DNA of 64,000 bases, taken from positions 13,912,144 to 13,976,143 of the forward strand of contig NC_065920.1 in NCBI RefSeq assembly GCF_024586455.1, in the 5' to 3' direction. Origin of the DNA: Bactrocera neohumeralis. Its lineage: Eukaryota; Arthropoda; Insecta; Diptera; Tephritidae. Positions 11,579 to 23,301 of the stretch are shown one piece after another. Positions within the stretch are counted from its first letter, which is position 1. Every line of letters starts with the position of its first letter. A model generated the notes under the pieces. It did not search any database and was not told where the DNA came from. It was given only the letters and a program-made list of their open reading frames with translations. The position numbers and the translations under genes are program-made.

Positions 11579-12690
11579 TGTGCAGCAACATAATTAAGGC
11601 GTGCATGTGTGCGTGTTTTGGACACCGTTGTGCTTTTGCGCATGTGTGTGTGTGCAGTTTAGAAGAAAAAAAACACTGCTGATTCGTTTTTAGTTTCCTC
11701 AATAAAGTTACAGCGATTTCCCTTTTTCTTAGTAATTTTTTTTTGTGTTTTTCGCTCTTGTAACAGTTAGTCTCCTTTCAGTCTTAATTCAACTGCAATG
11801 CTGTTTCATTAAACTCCATACTTACTTCTTTTTTTTTTGATACAACATTTATGCAAACAAAAGTAACTCGTCTGCGCAATCGTAAAGTATGTGTGGTGTT
11901 TAGTTTGTATAAGGCCGAATATTTTATAAAATTATAAAAATGAATTTTTTACTGTTTTAACTGTAAAACGTACATAATCACAACAACAAACGTAATATTT
12001 AACACAGCATGCGAGTATTTGTTTAGACCAATAGCTTCAAACAACACAAATGGTAGCCAATATTTGATAATCATCACTTTATAATAAACATTTGAGTTAT
12101 ATTTTACTAACGGTAACTAACAGTGCCACTTATCATCGCTAATATCATGGTTATGGGAGAACTAGAGCTTCGTAAATCAAGCTTGAATATATCTATGTGG
12201 CATATCTTTCATAATATGTTGGCATATAAGTGGGATAATAAACTATATTTTCTTCAGATTTTTTTTCAAGGAAAATGTTTTTTCATCAATTTTTCAATTT
12301 TTTTTAAACGTTCAAACTTTTTTTTTTAATTTTTGAATTTTTTTTTCAAAAGTTTTCCAAAATATTTTTAAACATATACTTTTTGCATACATATACATAT
12401 AATTTTATATATAGCTTACTAATAATAACAAGAATTCTATACAAAGATGAAAGCATACTTTCAGGAAATTTGGAAACTTTGTAGGGAAGTGGTAAATCTA
12501 AGGTCGTCTAAGATACTAAAAGTTTCTTAAAATAATATTCATGAAAAAAGTAAAAGCAATACAACGCTTTTTAAAGTAAAATATAGCAAAAATACCAATA
12601 ATTGTTATTGTAAGACGAAAATTCAAAAATAAAAGGTGTCATCTCTTACAATGGTCGACAAATATGAACAAGGCAAATGCGGTTTAACTA
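11579..12690. other. Upstream flank of the coding exon (possible 5' UTR/promoter)
   Basis: On the minus strand this precedes the ATG at 11578. The nearest 150 bases carry CA/TG-rich and pyrimidine tracts compatible with 5' UTR, but I see no clear TATA box or initiator and cannot place a start site. From 12250 to 12400 it is T-rich. A first exon could equally be spliced from farther upstream. Confidence 0.35.
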
Positions 12691-12779
12691 AAAAATTAGT
12701 ATGTCTGCAGAAAATTTGAACATACTGTTTCACATAGTTCATTTAAGAAGACCCATATACAAATTTTCTCAGGCATAAC

Positions 12780-13034
12780 TTTCAGAAGATTATATTTGCT
12801 ATAGACCTGATTTGTCATGAAGTTTGTAAAATCCAGACGAACACGTCGTAGGCGCCTTAAAGTATATATCTAAATGATAATTCACGAATTAGTCTCTCAG
12901 TTTTTGAGGTATCGATCTGAAATTATGCGCAAGTATTTTTCTACGCAAGAAACTGCTCAGTCGTCGAAATCGTTGATATCGGACTACTATAGCATTTAGC
13001 TGCCATACAAACTGACCAAACAAAATGAAGATAA
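12780..13034 (-). mobile_element. Helitron-like repeat element, partial
   Basis: Reverse-oriented copy of the terminal module seen on the plus-strand elements: agtctctcagtttttgaggtatcgatctgaaatt, a gaaactgctcag block, then gttgatatcggactactatagcat and agctgccatacaaactga. It is cut off at 13035 by a jockey-type retrotransposon end, so only the terminal module and the start of one repeat unit remain. Confidence 0.5.
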
Positions 13035-13550
13035 AGATTCTGCTGGGGTGCTTTCGCAGAAATCATTGGAGCGGAACCGCTTCCTTGAAGCAACAATAGG
13101 TCCTTCATCAACTACGTCGACGACATAAAACAATACTGACCGCCATTCACACTGCAGCCATTAACACCTTCACTGACTCCCTCTCAGTAAATGGCGTACT
13201 TGGAGTCAAAAAACCTCCAATTGCAGACGACGAGCTCGAGTTGCCGTGAGAATCAATAGTGACCCTTACGTAGCTTCGTTCTGGATACTGTAGCAGGTTA
13301 AGTCCCACTTATCCAGAATCGATCCTGGCATATAAAATATATGTCCAGCGTGAAACGAGTCATTAACCACCTCTTTGCATGATTTGCTAACCCTAGACAT
13401 CTGACACCCCCTCCCTATGGTCCGACCCCGTCGAAACAGCACGTTTGCTGGGCCTACTGTTGCATGACCTCGATGACAACTTATCTAATCCTTATCATCC
13501 TAAGGGGGTTTAGTACCCGTTACAACAACAACAAAAATTATTATTAAGAA
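13035..13550 (+). mobile_element. Jockey-clade non-LTR retrotransposon, 3' end
   Basis: Broken frames give IADDELELPRES-VTLTQLRSGYCSRL, then an MYVQ/DTxHLF-like zinc-knuckle remnant and finally SLWSDPVETARLLGLLLHDLDDNL. This LWxxPVExAxFLGLPLxDLDD ending is characteristic of the C-terminus of jockey-type reverse transcriptases of flies. It closes with a short 3' UTR, gtttagtacccgttacaac, and a CAA-rich tail (13527-13545). The 5' part is missing, consistent with 5' truncation during target-primed reverse transcription. Inactive. Confidence 0.8.
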
Positions 13551-13555
13551 CCCTT

Positions 13556-14395
13556 ATTTCGACTCGAAGGTTTGTTATATCAAATAACGTGCCAAGAAAG
13601 AACTAGCAAAACTTAGGGTGAATTCGTTTATAAAACGAAAATTCTTCCAAATCTAAATCATACTCCCCAAAGTAATCCGCGCCCGATAAAACGCACTTTT
13701 GCTAACGCATTTTCCATCCCTGATAGCTGTATCGATAGCTGTACCAGAAGTATCAGACCTTTTTCGATTCGGCTTTTATCTCCTCAATCGAGTCCAAAGT
13801 TTGAGTTTGTTGGATAGCCAGAGGTCGCACGCAGCCCAATTAGACAAATACCAACGGTTGAGGAACAATATGAGTCGAGTTTTTGAAAAGAAAATGATGA
13901 AGAACCAATGCATTATGGCATGGCATGTTTCATTGGAGCGGTTTTGGCACTAATAGACACTTGACGCGTTTGAGACAAAAAACATTATTCAAAATGGTTT
14001 GGGTTGAGCCAAAACATATACCAACTTTATTATCGAGGTCTCTAATTGTCAATTTACAATAAGCAAATCTTTGATTTTTTGAACGGCCTTCGGCGGTATT
14101 GATGGTTCGTCTTAAAGGCGTTCTCGGCCCGCGTTGACTCGTTGTAGCCTCTATCAACATTTTTTGTGCCATAGTTTGATCTCCGAAGCTCTTCAGCAAT
14201 ATTTTCAACATGTCCGCACAAGAATTACATTGTAATACTCCAGTAACTTTTTGGCATTCGCGAGAGTTTTTCCACAAATTATTCAATTTTATGAAATCAA
14301 GAAGAGTTTTCAGTAAAGAAGTTGGCGTAATATCTACTTTTTCCCCGCTTATAATATTTTACTCTAAAAAATGCATATATTTTTCAATTTGAAGC
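13556..14395 (-). mobile_element. Internally deleted mariner (minus strand)
   Basis: Read on the minus strand, the N-terminal half includes CADMLKILLKSFGDQTM, a GRPSTP-like remnant, then LTIRDLDNKVGICFGSTQTILNNV and KCLLVPKPLQ, which match the helix-turn-helix region of DD34D mariners. The frame then jumps directly to NMPCHNALVLHHFLFKNSTHIVPQP, then LDSIEEIKAESKKV and GADYFGEYDLDLEE, the transposase C-terminus. The segment between PKPLQ and the second catalytic block, with the first catalytic Asp, is deleted, and stops are present. Non-autonomous and dead. Confidence 0.75.
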
Positions 14396-15140
14396 ATGAA
14401 AAGTTTAAAACGAGGACATAGTCTCACCACTATGAAAAACACGACAATTTTTTTCTATTTCCTCCAGCTATATTCCAAGCTCTACACTTTTTGCCAACAT
14501 ATCACATGCTACAATAGAGCGTTATATGAAACCATACTAATTCATTAGGACAACAATAAGATGGATGTGTAGAAAGTAATACTGTTGGCGTTGCATACAT
14601 GAGAAAACTGTCAACCGACAAGCGACTGTTGTGCTGACAGTCATTAAAATGCGCTGCAGTCAACGCAACGTTCCAACGGTGTTGATGTTGGCATAATCGT
14701 GCCATTTCACCAAGTATACATAAGTATATACAATTATGTATGTATGTATATTGTATGTTGAGTATGTGCAAATATGTGGCATGTATGTAACATGTGTACA
14801 ATAAGTGACGATGCAGCGTTACCTTCAACAGTTTGTCAGTGAGTGAAAACACCGATATAATTTAAGATGTAAATTGTCGCACTACGAAATTTACTTGCAA
14901 CAAATGATAATAATAATAGCAACAAAGGTGGCAAAATTAAAAATAACAGCATAACTGCCACAATATATTTATACATAAGTACAATCAAAACTTAAGGGAA
15001 CTTTGCTGTTGCAAGAAATAATATAAAATCCACAGATATAAAGAAACCACATAAGCAAGGAAACTATAAAACAAACAACAAATATAAATTATTTGCAAAT
15101 GTCACAGGGTGTACAGTTTTGTTGTACATTTACATATGTA
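14396..15140. other. Unique DNA, no gene seen
   Basis: No exon or known repeat. Short (TATG)n runs lie around 14720-14790. The open frame at 14502-14852 (minus) is dominated by Tyr/His/Ile from those microsatellites and is not considered a gene. Confidence 0.4.
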
Positions 15141-15510
15141 CATTAGGGTGAACCAAAAAAAAGCCAAATTTGTCCTTTTTTTGCATCTAGGCTTTTGTTT
15201 ATAATAAGCCCTAAATCATAAAAAAAAATTAAAATAAAATTATTCGAAAATTATATTTTATTCCCATTTTTTGCCTTTTCAAAGTTTTAAATTTTGAAAT
15301 TTTAAAAATCTCACTTTGGTAAATTTTTTTAAAGCAAATTTTATGATCTACAAAAATCTACCTATGTATGTATGTATATCGAAACTAGGGATGTTCATTA
15401 TTTGTATTTTTTAACCCATAAATTTGATAGGTTTACTTTTGGCTCATCCTTATATACATATTTATGAGAAATTATTTAATTTAAACTACTAATTTCAACT
15501 CACCCTAATG
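15141..15510. mobile_element. CATTAGGGTG MITE (370 bp)
   Basis: The left end cattagggtgaacc and right end caactcaccctaatg are inverted repeats. Internally it is A/T rich with repeated aaaattt and ttggctcat boxes. It belongs with the elements at 28286-28917, which have the same ends. No coding capacity. A tephritid or dipteran nonautonomous DNA transposon is likely; the superfamily cannot be named from the ends alone. Confidence 0.6.
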
Positions 15511-16879
15511 TAGGTGATAATATGTAATTTAAGTGGGAGGGCTTAAAAGCTCACCGCCAGCTTTTAAAATTAAACTACAAAATTTTCTTCACAGGGTTAT
15601 TTCTTATTTGCATATTTTAGCCAATGAATTTGAGAATATCACTTTTGACTCATATTAATATAAATTTTTATGAACAATTTTTCATTTATCCCATAATTTT
15701 TGGCTCACAATAATATACATATACAAACAGATTATATTACATCGGCACATATTAGTTCGAGCTTATTTTGTTGTTAAGTTACGACGAATGTCATCGTTAA
15801 GGACAACACAAATAAAAATAAATATATAAAGGACAAAGGAAATATATGTATAAAGAACACGCCAAGCATAGTTCAGCATTCTCAAATAAAAGAAAGCGTG
15901 CATGTTTAACGATTTTTGTGATACAGGGCGTCAATATTTGTAAAAGAAATATTTTTGGCAATAAGTTTCAATTTTATGTAAGCAGTTTTAACTTAAAAAT
16001 AAATGAAAAAAAAACAATAAAACTAAATTAAAAAAAACAAAAAATATAAAATATTAAAAAAAAAATACAAAGAAATAAAAAATTAAATTAAAATAAATGA
16101 AATTAAAATAAATGAAACATAAGATATAAAAAAATGAAAATATAAAAAAAAATAAAAATATAAAAACAAAATTAAAAATAAAAATAATAATAAAAAACTA
16201 AAAAAAATAACATTTTTTTTTCAAAAAAAAAAAAATAAAATGAAATTTCTTTGTAAAAACATTGAACCAAATAGTAAAAATATCATTATTTCGATATGGC
16301 AGCCCTTTTTACCATTTTTAATTCTTCTGCATTTATTTTGCATACATACATATGTATGTATGTATGTATGTATGTAAATATTTTGCTATATTTGCTTGAG
16401 CTAACACTTAAACGCTGCGTGCCAACTGGAAAATGACAAATGGCAAACTAGGTCAATGCAATTTTCCGTTGCATTTTCCGCACGAGTGAAGGAAAAATGA
16501 AAACGACGACGCTAGCAATCCTTCACATCACTTTGTAGTAGTGTGTTTTGTGTGCAGTGTGAGGAAATAATGATGGATATGATTATTTTTAAATTGAAGA
16601 CCTTTATGCACGAAGGAGTATTGACAAGATGAATGCTCAATCAAATAAAATGTTCGTTTTTTTACTAGTGTGTGTATATTAATTTCCTTTTTCACTTCCT
16701 GTTTGCACTGCAGGACAGCAAAAATTAATAGAGGAAATGATAAACATTTTTTTCTGTAAGCTTTTGTATAAAGCAGGAAGTCTTTAAGTTCAGCAGGATA
16801 TTCAACAGAAATATATTACATAAAAAAGCTTCGTATTACTCAAAACCATTGCAATTTTTAACTTTTTCACGAAAATTTT
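15511..16879. other. AT-rich DNA with A-rich block and TATG microsatellite
   Basis: The part at 16000-16235 is a long A-rich low-complexity block (aaaataaaat-like). A (TATG)n array lies at 16341-16375. Two further ttggctca/gactcat boxes at 15640-15710 suggest an old relative of the neighbouring MITE. No exon is recognised. Confidence 0.45.
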
Positions 16880-17425
16880 TTAAACTGCGTTCTCGTGATG
16901 ATACTTTGCATCAAATTAAGCTCAGAAGTTCATGTCGAGCTAGTCTCTCAGCTTTCAATTTTTTTTTTAATTTGGCACACGTTCTTTTCTCACCAAGGAG
17001 CTGCTCTTTTGTCGGAACTGTCAATATCGGACCACTAAAGCATATGGCTGCCATACAAACTTAACGGTGAAAATCATTTTCTTGTATGGAAAACTTGTTT
17101 ATTTGACGAGATATCCTCACGAAATTTGACACGTAGTATCAACCAAGGCAATGCTACAATATCTGAAAAAAATTTTGCGCATCGGACCGTTTGTAGCTGC
17201 CTACAAACTGTATAACCAGAACCAACTTCTTGTATGGAAAACTTGTTTATTTGGCGAGATATCTTGACGAACTTGGCCAAGACAAGCCTACAATATCCGT
17301 AAAAATTGTCAAAATCGAAGCACTATAGCATATAACTGCCATACAACCGGAAAGATCGGAATTAATTGCTGGTGTGGAAACTTCTTTATTTGTAAAGGGT
17401 ATTCAAGCTTCAATAAAGTAGAGTT
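16880..17425 (-). mobile_element. Helitron-like element with central tandem repeats
   Basis: Reverse-oriented terminal module (tagtctctcagctttcaa, caaggagctgctctttt, caatatcggaccac) followed by about two and a half units, each with ctgccatacaaac, cttgtatggaaaacttgtttatttg and gagatatc boxes. The latter boxes recur at 17094 and 17238, about 144 bp apart. It ends near 17420 in aaagggtattcaagcttc, a degenerate terminus. Confidence 0.6.
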
Positions 17426-18654
17426 CATGGTTTTTTTGTTTGCACAACAATAAAAACATCGTGTGAATAGGCCAGAAATTGTTTATAGGCTAAAATGTCA
17501 ATTGTATTTGCATATATGCGCATATACTTATATCTATACATAGTTATGAATAGAAGCGTTAAAATGTAAATGAATGGTGGCAGTGTGGCAATAGAAACGA
17601 GTCCTTGAGCAGGATTCACTTATGCCAGCTTAAGAATTGAGCGGCACAATTCAGGCGCTGAAGCGTAGAAGTGTTAAATCGCATAAATAGAAGATGTGCC
17701 AAGCCACATAACCGCAACAGCCGCGGCAGCAGCGCACAAGCGCGATAGCATCAGCTGACATGATTGCCACAAGCCACAAAGCAATAAAAAATAAAAATGT
17801 ACTGTACACTTGCAAAGCATGCAGTCGGCCAACCGCACTATGCAAAACCGACCGAAGCCTGTGACGCACTGCCCTAACGAGCTGCAGCCACTTCAGCAAT
17901 CCTTAGGTGTCGGGCATAGCCACCTGCCACACGTGCAGATAGCAGTACGAAAAGCAAAAAAAAAATGTTTAAGAACATAAAGGGGGCAATAAAAGCAGCT
18001 AAGAAAATATGTAATGGAGAGCACAAAGAATACAAATTGTGGCAGGCACATATGCGCATATAATAGCAATCGACTTGGCAACTTGCGGCAATGAAAGACA
18101 TAAGGCATGCATGCCACATACGCATACAAACACACATGCATGCTTGCATTAGCGAATATGTTGCGCTTATTATACGCAGCGAATTTTATGCGATTCTCGT
18201 TCGGTGCACGCGCACGTGCCAAACAACAACTATGCGCCCTATATAAGCGTGCAAATGCTTTGGTTTGTGTATGGGCGCGTTGAGTTTAGTTTAGTGCGTT
18301 TTTAGAGAATTTCGTGCAACCTTGACCTGAAAACGTACTTGTATCTCAAGTTTTGCCTTGTCATCTAGCAGCAACTGAGTTCCTGTGCTCATGCTTGTAT
18401 GCATAAATACATATGTATGTATACAATAGCATAGCAAATGATATGCTACAAGCAAGTATTCAGCCATCCAAACGTCAGATGTTTTAGTGACGAATGTCTT
18501 TTAATGTGATAATATAGTGTTGTAAGGCTTCAAAGCGCGCCATAAGATAAATACTTGGTGGATTTAGATGGGTGCTGTCGCTGCTGCTAGTCTCAGCAGT
18601 TTGTCTCTGCCGCTTTAACATAGTACGTATGTACGTACATAAATAATGCATAAA
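17426..18654. other. Unique, G+C-richer DNA with a possible promoter
   Basis: A non-repetitive block. The 17640-18240 part is comparatively G+C rich and contains many small overlapping frames, none with a recognisable domain. A TATA box lies at 18240-18247. No downstream exon is identified. Confidence 0.4.
18240..18247 (+). promoter_or_regulatory. Candidate TATA box (TATATAAG)
   Basis: TATATAAG sits in a G+C-rich context (gcgcccTATATAAGcgtgc), as in many insect core promoters. A start site would be expected about 30 bases downstream, near 18270; a gttgagttt sequence lies at 18279-18287, a poor initiator match. No coding exon was found immediately downstream, so a functional promoter is only possible. 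Confidence 0.3.
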
Positions 18655-19303
18655 ACAACAAAAAAACTTTAACCGAAGCTAGAATGCCCTTCACAAATAA
18701 AATAGTTTCCTATAAAAACTTGATTTTGTTTGTTCAGTTTGTATGACAGCTAATGCTATAGTGAACCGATCTGGAAAAGACATTTGGATATTGCAGCGTT
18801 GCTTTGAATAAATAAATTACGCTGAATTTCGTGAAGATACCTTGTCAAATAAAAAAGTTTTACATACAAGAATTTGATTTTTTCACACAGTTTGTATGGC
18901 AGCTATATGTTATAGGCTTTCGATCCGAACAATTTCTTCAGATATTGTAGCGCTACATCGAAAAATAATATATACCAGATTTCGTAAAGATATCTTGTAA
19001 AATAAAAAGTTTTCCATACAAGAACTTGATTTTTATCATACAGTTTTTTTGATAGCTATATGCTATAGCGTTCCGATATCAGCGATTTAGACAAATGAGC
19101 AGCTTCTTGGCTAGAAAAGGACTTGTGCAAAATTGCGCAGCGATATCTCAAAAACAGAGACTTCTTCGCGTATATGCCCAAATCTACTCAGACTTGCCAC
19201 GCTGATTATTTAAATATATTTTCTAGAAACTCCGACATTTTCGTGTGTGCGTTTCAAACTTCATGGCAAACTTAATATAAGTGTACACCATTGTGGGTAT
19301 AAA
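18655..19303 (+). mobile_element. Helitron-like element with central tandem repeats
   Basis: Begins with aacaacaaaaaaactttaac and ccgaagctagaatgcccttcac, a version of the AACAAG...TAAC...CGAAGCTA terminus. It contains three units with gtttgtat.gcagctat, gatctgaa/gatccgaac and gaagatatcttg boxes at about 18737, 18889 and 19041 (152-bp spacing). It ends with the module gacaaatgagcagcttcttgg, actcagacttgccacgctgattattta, cttaatataagtg. Nearly complete but without coding capacity. Confidence 0.65.
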
Positions 19304-20299
19304 AACACTCCGTAGTTCAAAACCACCCAAGTGTCTGCCTAAAGCTTCCCACCGCAAGTTAAATACACGCATTTTCTACATGCTACTTCTGTTGCTACAT
19401 TCTCAAAGTTCAGCGAGTGCGCGCTTTATCGGAAAATTGTTGAGGGAAAATGATTTTCCAAATGCCTGTCACGTATTACTTGAGTTTTTGGGCGCCAAAA
19501 GACTGTGGCGACAGCGTGTATGGCGTCGTCCAACAGCGTGGCAGTGTCTTTCTGGCATTAACAGTGGGAAACAACAGCTGTTATTGTTTTTGTAGCGGAC
19601 ACCAGACAAATCTAATACATATAAGTACTATGTCGCGTCCAATTCAAGCATTTAGCTTCTGCTGGAATGCGAATTAGATTTCCATTATACATATGTATAT
19701 ATTCGATCGTAAATAGTTCGTAAATACATTTTCGGTAACTCGCCAATTGCATTGGGGACATAAATAGTAGAAAATTTACTTTCTTTGTTAGGTTTTTGAT
19801 GGTATTGACAGGGAATCATTTACTATGTCCTATTGCTAAAGTCTAACCTCATGTATTGAGAATTGACTACTGTCAACGAATGAACTGCCTGAAAGAAGCA
19901 ATCGCCAGCTATGGTGAGACTATGGATCTAAAACCAGTTTCGAGCGTTTTTTAAAGCTTTGGACTCATAATCCCTAAGCCAAAATTGTTTGAAACGATTG
20001 AATATTTCCCGTATATGCGATTTTATAGAAAAAAATCGACGCACTCTAATGTACATATGTATGCACAAATGTATACATATATCATACAACGGATTTCAGC
20101 CTCATTTACAGCGAAACCTAATAAAAGTATAATAAGTGTATCTTTCGATGACATAATTAGAAAATTGTATCGACGTAACCGATATTATTAATCTAACGGA
20201 TTTCGTTCAATTAAAAATATTTGGAGATTAGATCACTTCATTTAATTGCTATTAGCTTTGACATCATAAATGTAACGCTTCATCAGACACTCACTCATA
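19304..20299. other. Unique DNA, no gene seen
   Basis: Two overlapping frames at 19281-19595 and 19450-19677 are open but lack recognised domains, and the upstream one reads through the end of the neighbouring repeat. A (TATG)-type run lies around 20053-20080. No gene called. Confidence 0.4.
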
Positions 20300-21235
20300 G
20301 TCGCAGAAGTTTTTTTACGTCAACAAAAAAAAATATTTGTTTTTTATTTTTCCTTGTATAGATACTGATGACACTGTAATATACCTTATGCGACAAAGCT
20401 ATGAATACTTCACTACATATAAGATTTTATTAGGTGAAAAGCCAAAATCTGCAGAATTAAGCCTTGACTTGCGAAAACTGAATTTTCAGGATAATTTTAA
20501 TGAACTGGGTTGCGGCAAAATGACAGACAAATATTCTAGGACCAAGCTAACAATCCAAAAAGTAATAAAAAATTACAAGAAAGAAGGTAGACTGGAGAGC
20601 GTGTGATCAGGTCGCTCAAGGGAAACCACTGCTCACGAAGAGACTAAAATAATCAGAGAAAGGAAGAAAGACCCGACTATTTCAGCTCGGACTTCAGATC
20701 AATGTTTCTGAGCGAACAATTCAGCGGTAAATCCGAGAAAATAGTTATTTCAGCCACTACAAGATCAAAAAGTCGTTCAACAGCAAAATTAATTTGAAGG
20801 CACGATTGAAATTTGCCAAACAAATTCCGCCAAATTTTTGGAAACAAGTAATTTGGAGTGATGAAAGCAGATGCAGATTTTGGTACAACAATACGAAAGA
20901 TAGGCGAACAAGTCATGAGAGGCTTCAAAGTAAATGCTTCTTTAGTACCATAAAGTTCGGAGGTAGCAATATTTTAGTTTGGGGTTGCTTTCGTTACAGT
21001 GGTATATCAAATCGGGTAGTGGTTGAAGGCAAAATGATGGGAGAATCCTACGAACAGATGCTGCGTAGAGCCCGTAGCACAAAAAATGAGTTTACAAAAT
21101 AACTTTATATACCAGAAAGACAATGACCCCAAACTCCTTCCATGGCCTGCCCAAAGACCTGATCTAAATTCTATTGAGCATTTATGGCAACATTTGGTGG
21201 GTAAGCTTGGCCGATCTACTGTGCATTAGCCCTAA
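20300..21235 (+). mobile_element. Degenerate Tc1-like (DD34E-type) transposon
   Basis: Frames at 20420-20606 read GCGKMTDKYSRTKLTIQKVIKNYKKEGRLES, resembling the paired-type DNA-binding domain of Tc1 transposases, and GRSRETT. At 20794-21102 the catalytic part reads ARLKFAKQIPPNFWKQVIWSDESRCRFW (first Asp in WSDES) then GGSNILVWGCF, and a later frame gives NDPK and WPAQRPDLNSIEHLWQHL, the third catalytic block with Glu. Stops and frameshifts break the gene, and the second Asp block is reduced to KDNDPK. Dead copy. It is followed within about 100 bases by an unrelated mariner. Confidence 0.75.
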
Positions 21236-22035
21236 CCTTCAAAGTCGCGTGTATAAATTTGACAGCTGTCGGATCATTAGTTTGTGAGTTATAGCTTTTT
21301 GAGTGAAGCAACTTTTGTTATTGTGAAAAATGGATAAAAAGGAATTCCACGTCTTAATAAAATATTGCTTTTTGAAGGGAAAAAATGTAGTTAAAGCAAA
21401 AACTTGTCTTGATGACGAGGTTCCGGGCACTGTCTCAAGAAAATCAACCAGCAAGAATTGGTATGCTAAGTTTAGACGTGATGAACACCGAAGACGGTGA
21501 ACGCAGTGGACGTCCAAAAGAGGTTGTTACCGATGAAAACACCAAAAAAGTCGACAACAAAATCTGGATGACCGTAAAGGGAAGTTGTTAGAGATAGCAT
21601 GCAGTCTAAAGTTATCAACTGAATGTGTAGATCATATCATTCAAGAATAAAAAATAAAAGAAAGTCCTATTTCACCAAAACAATGCACCGTGTCATAAGT
21701 CAGTGAAAACGATGGCAAAAAAAACATGAACTGGTGTTTAAGTTGCTTCCACATCTTCTGTTTTTTACAGATCTGGCACCCAGCGACTATTTTCTGTTCT
21801 CAGATCTCAAAAGAATGCACGCTGGGAAGAAATTTTCGTGGTATGAAGAGGTGTTAGCCGAAACTGAGGTCTATTTTGAAGCAAAGCCCAAATCGTACTC
21901 CAAAAATTGTATCGAAAAGTTAGAGGGACGCTAAATCTGTTTATTACCCTTGAAGGGAAGTACGTTAAAAAAACGAATTTTTCCAAACAAATGTGTTTTA
22001 CTATGATAGGCCGTGGACTTTTAAAGTGACTTGTT
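21236..22035 (+). mobile_element. Internally deleted mariner (cecropia/irritans-like)
   Basis: The transposase start MDKKEFHVLIKYCFLKGKNVVKAKTCLDDEV is at ATG 21330, followed in shifted frames by STSKNWYAKF, then EDGERSGRPKEVVTDENTKKV. After a HIIQE remnant the sequence jumps to KKVLFHQNNAPCHKSVKTMAK, then LAPSDYFLFSDLKRMHAGKKFSWYEEVLAETEVYFEAKPKSY. The central part with the first catalytic Asp is deleted, and the second Asp is Asn (HQNN). Last residues KLEGR at about 21931. A deletion derivative that cannot transpose itself. Confidence 0.8.
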
Positions 22036-23301
22036 ACACTAACTGCGCAGCTTAAAGTTTCACAGCACTGTTATAAGTTTTCCGCCTTCATAAGTGTTGA
22101 CGTGATGAGTAGCTACTCAACGACAATCAAACCGAGTTGATACGCCTCCCCAGCAGAAGAAACTTCATACAACTATTTAAGTAGTATGTACGTTCCCTCC
22201 TATTTATGAGGGATGTTAAGTAATGTGAGTTATGCCAAGAAAAAAAAACATGTTGCCAGTAAAACAAAAAATCGAAAACATCAAAAAGCACGTTTACAAA
22301 GAGCTTAGAAACTTTTAAAGAGTTTGAGACTTAAAAGCTAACTGAAAAGAAACTTGGTTCAGCTAACTGCTTGATTTTAGTACAGTCAAGTGAAAAAAAA
22401 ACAGTTAGCAAGTATGCAAAGTGTTTGGGTTTTGATACAACATTTGTAAGCAATACTGTTTATAAGTGGGTCAATATTCATGTGGATGCAAAGTTGGGAA
22501 TAAATAAGAAATAAGTAATACTCATGGTGGAAGAAAGTGTGGTGCATGTGTTAGAGCAGGAAACGTTCTGTTGTTGAAATATGTATATAACAGTGATACT
22601 TTACATATGTATACTTAGTAGTTGAAGAATATATTTATTTGGCACTTTTTCATATACATATATAGTATATGACGTCATCACAGTAGCGCAGTGGCAGCAT
22701 GGAAAGTTTATCATACGCCGTGTCAGTTCTTGGTTTACGCTTTCAACTATCAGGCTAGCAATTTATGAATACATCAAATGTTGGCAAGCGCTTTTGTTCT
22801 CAAGCCACGACTCAGCGGAATATGTTTCGCCATTCTTTCTTTGAAATTTTCGGTTTATTCTCACACTTTAACCTTTCTGGTTGGCGCTGCGCGATTTGCG
22901 TGACAAAAGCTGCTTTGTTTCTTCTATTTTTCTGCTGCGTTTGAACACTTAGTTTCGGGTATCAAAAATGTGGCATGCTTACACAAAAGATTGCCAGAGC
23001 AGAAACTATTTTTGGCAAGTGCCCGAGGCAATGTTATGCTAAACAATGACGTTAGCTTCGTGTTTATTGTGTGTGTGTTGGATTAATTTACATTTCTGTG
23101 TGTAGCCGATATTTGTAGAGGAGGAAATAAGCATTTAACAAAATAGTTTTTTCGGAAAATTTTATATAGTTTGAAGATAATTCATTGATAGTTCGTTTTT
23201 GTATAATATATATGTATGACGGTTGTTTCCCTGTCAGTGTAACGAAGGTTCTGCGTATAAGGTAACCCGAGAGGGAGGTGCCATCACAGCACACATATAT
23301 A
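22036..23301. other. Unique DNA with CRE palindrome; weak transposase-like remnant
   Basis: At 22229 an ATG begins MPRKKNMLPVKQKIENIKKHV, which slightly resembles the N-terminus of pogo/Tigger-type transposases, but the frame is soon lost and no catalytic part follows, so I do not call an element. The part at 22690-23090 is G+C richer and unique. Confidence 0.35.
22669..22678. promoter_or_regulatory. CRE/ATF palindrome ATGACGTCAT
   Basis: A ten-base perfect palindrome containing TGACGTCA, the binding site of CREB/ATF bZIP factors. It sits in unique G+C-richer DNA. Function is unproven; one such site is expected occasionally by chance in 64 kb. Confidence 0.25.

Noticed and set aside
11109..11597. 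Long plus-strand frames rich in Cys, Leu and Val
   Set aside because: They are the antisense of the CAA/CAG/ACA repeats in the minus-strand exon.
22229..22320. MPRKKNMLPVKQKIENIKK start resembling a pogo-type transposase
   Set aside because: The similarity covers too few residues and no catalytic part follows.
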